From Mageeibacillus sp. UBA1257 (GTDB lineage Bacteria; Bacillota; Clostridia; UBA1212; UBA1257): a stretch of DNA of 6,385 bases. Below, one piece after another: positions 5,635 to 6,385 of the stretch. Position numbers and translations under genes: made by a program. The notes under the pieces were generated by a model. It did not search any database and was not told the DNA's origin. It saw only the letters and a program-made list of their open reading frames with translations. Within the stretch, counting starts at the first letter, position 1, and each line of letters begins with the position of its first letter. The stretch is from contig DBVT01000022.1 in NCBI GenBank assembly GCA_002308775.1, positions 26,992 to 33,376 of the forward strand. Direction: 5' to 3'.

Positions 5635-6385
5635 ATGGAAGAATATAACAAGAGTAAGAAATGGGGAAAATATGAAATAGCTATCGCCGTATTGATGGCT
5701 GTGATCATTATCGGTGTGCTTTTGATCGTTTTGCGCCTTACGAATGTGATCGGACCGAACAGGAACAACAAAAAGCCTGATCCGACTGCCACCGCAAAGA
5801 TCACGGCAGCTCCGACGGATGAACCTGAAACGACGAGTGAACCCACAAAGATACCTACGGCGACTCCTGAAATAACGCAGGCGCCGACGGCTGCTCCTAC
5901 AGCTACGCCGGAGCCTACGACAGAGCCTGTAAATCCGATCAAATCATCAGCGACTATAGAAGTTAATTCTGAACTTTACGCTTCGATATTTAAAAATACG
6001 GCTTATAAAGGCGAAATAAAGGACGTTTATTATAAGAAAGCGCCTTCGATCAATAAAGTCGGAGACATAAATGTTATCTTGTGCGCTACCGTCGACGGAG
6101 TATACAAAGAATATAATGCCGTTTTACGCGTAGTTGATACGACACCGCCAAAGATAACAGGCGTCGGTGAGAGAGCCGTCGCTGTAGGTCATTCGATCGC
6201 ATATATGTGGAACGTAAAGGCGACCGATAACTCCGGCGAGACCATCGAAGTAAAAGTCGATTCATCCAAGGTGGATCTGTATCATACAGGCACATATGAA
6301 GCGGTTTATTCCGCGAAGGATTCTTCCGGCAACGTGTCAACAGCCGTGGCTAAAATCGTAGTCGTCGACGATCCCGCGACCGTGA
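5635..6385 (+). CDS. Membrane-anchored extracellular protein with Thr/Pro-rich stalk and Ig-like repeats (3' end outside window)
   Basis: The frame is open from the ATG at 5635, with AGAGG five bases upstream, to the window edge: 250 codons without a stop. A short Lys-rich cytoplasmic N-terminus (1-14) precedes one hydrophobic segment (about 15-35), which lacks a lipobox and probably stays as a signal anchor. Residues 48-101 form a low-complexity stalk of Thr, Pro, Ala and Glu, typical of cell-wall-spanning linkers. A first, degenerate Ig-like unit (about 102-168) ends in LRVVDTTPP (164-172). A second (about 169-246) contains ATDNSGE, TGTYEAVYSAKDSSGNVS and IVVVDDPA, the pattern of Cry22Aa/DUF5011-type bacterial Ig-like domains. 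The repeats probably hold an unseen C-terminal domain away from the membrane; in other clostridia such stalks often carry transglutaminase-like or other wall-active domains, but that is a guess here. It has its own promoter and leader. Confidence 0.88.
   Translation, partial: MEEYNKSKKWGKYEIAIAVLMAVIIIGVLLIVLRLTNVIGPNRNNKKPDPTATAKITAAPTDEPETTSEPTKIPTATPEITQAPTAAPTATPEPTTEPVNPIKSSATIEVNSELYASIFKNTAYKGEIKDVYYKKAPSINKVGDINVILCATVDGVYKEYNAVLRVVDTTPPKITGVGERAVAVGHSIAYMWNVKATDNSGETIEVKVDSSKVDLYHTGTYEAVYSAKDSSGNVSTAVAKIVVVDDPATV

Noticed and set aside
5619..5942. Minus-strand open frame rich in Val, Gly and Ala
   Set aside because: It is the antisense shadow of the Thr/Pro/Glu-rich stalk of the surface protein; its composition follows from that repeat-like coding sequence.

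Overview
The window reads as a stretch of ordinary chromosome from an uncultured Clostridia-type Firmicute. Evidence for this is the moderate GC content, strong GGAGG/GAGG ribosome-binding sites, near-consensus sigma-A promoters, a PyrR-type pyrimidine attenuator, and an MtaB (YqeV-type) rather than only MiaB-type tRNA methylthiotransferase. The exact genus cannot be read from the sequence. All five genes lie on the + strand.

Region 1 (2-2794) is a two-gene unit. A surface lipoprotein with a clan GH-A (TIM-barrel) glycoside-hydrolase-like body and a C-terminal beta domain is followed after 15 nt by mtaB, a radical-SAM tRNA methylthiotransferase. The first gene probably begins a few codons outside the window. 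It keeps the Asn-Glu acid/base motif but appears to have Ser where the catalytic nucleophile Glu is expected, so it may be a non-catalytic carbohydrate-binding protein.

Region 2 (2795-4556) is a pyrimidine-regulated uracil transporter unit. A sigma-A promoter with an extended -10 is followed by a leader of about 130 nt. The leader holds a PyrR-binding hairpin, an antiterminator and an intrinsic terminator that exclude one another, and then an NCS2-family uracil permease (uraA/pyrP) that ends at a strong GC-rich terminator. The logic follows from the known family: when UMP/UTP is plentiful, PyrR should hold the leader in the terminating form and shut off uracil uptake.

Region 3 (4557-5498) is a single gene with its own promoter. 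It encodes an acidic, probably cytoplasmic protein of 285 residues of unknown function, rich in predicted beta strands and with a lipocalin-like pattern in its N-terminal half.

Region 4 (5499-6385) starts with another extended -10 promoter and a short leader that can fold two ways around the ribosome-binding site. It then enters a membrane-anchored extracellular protein (transmembrane anchor, Thr/Pro/Glu-rich stalk, Ig-like repeats) that runs off the end of the window.

No tRNA or rRNA gene, CRISPR array, insertion sequence or integration site was seen. No intergenic stretch exceeds 300 bases. I see no multi-gene novel system. The points most worth a second look are the possible pseudo-glycosidase, the uracil-permease active-site variation and the two leader RNAs.
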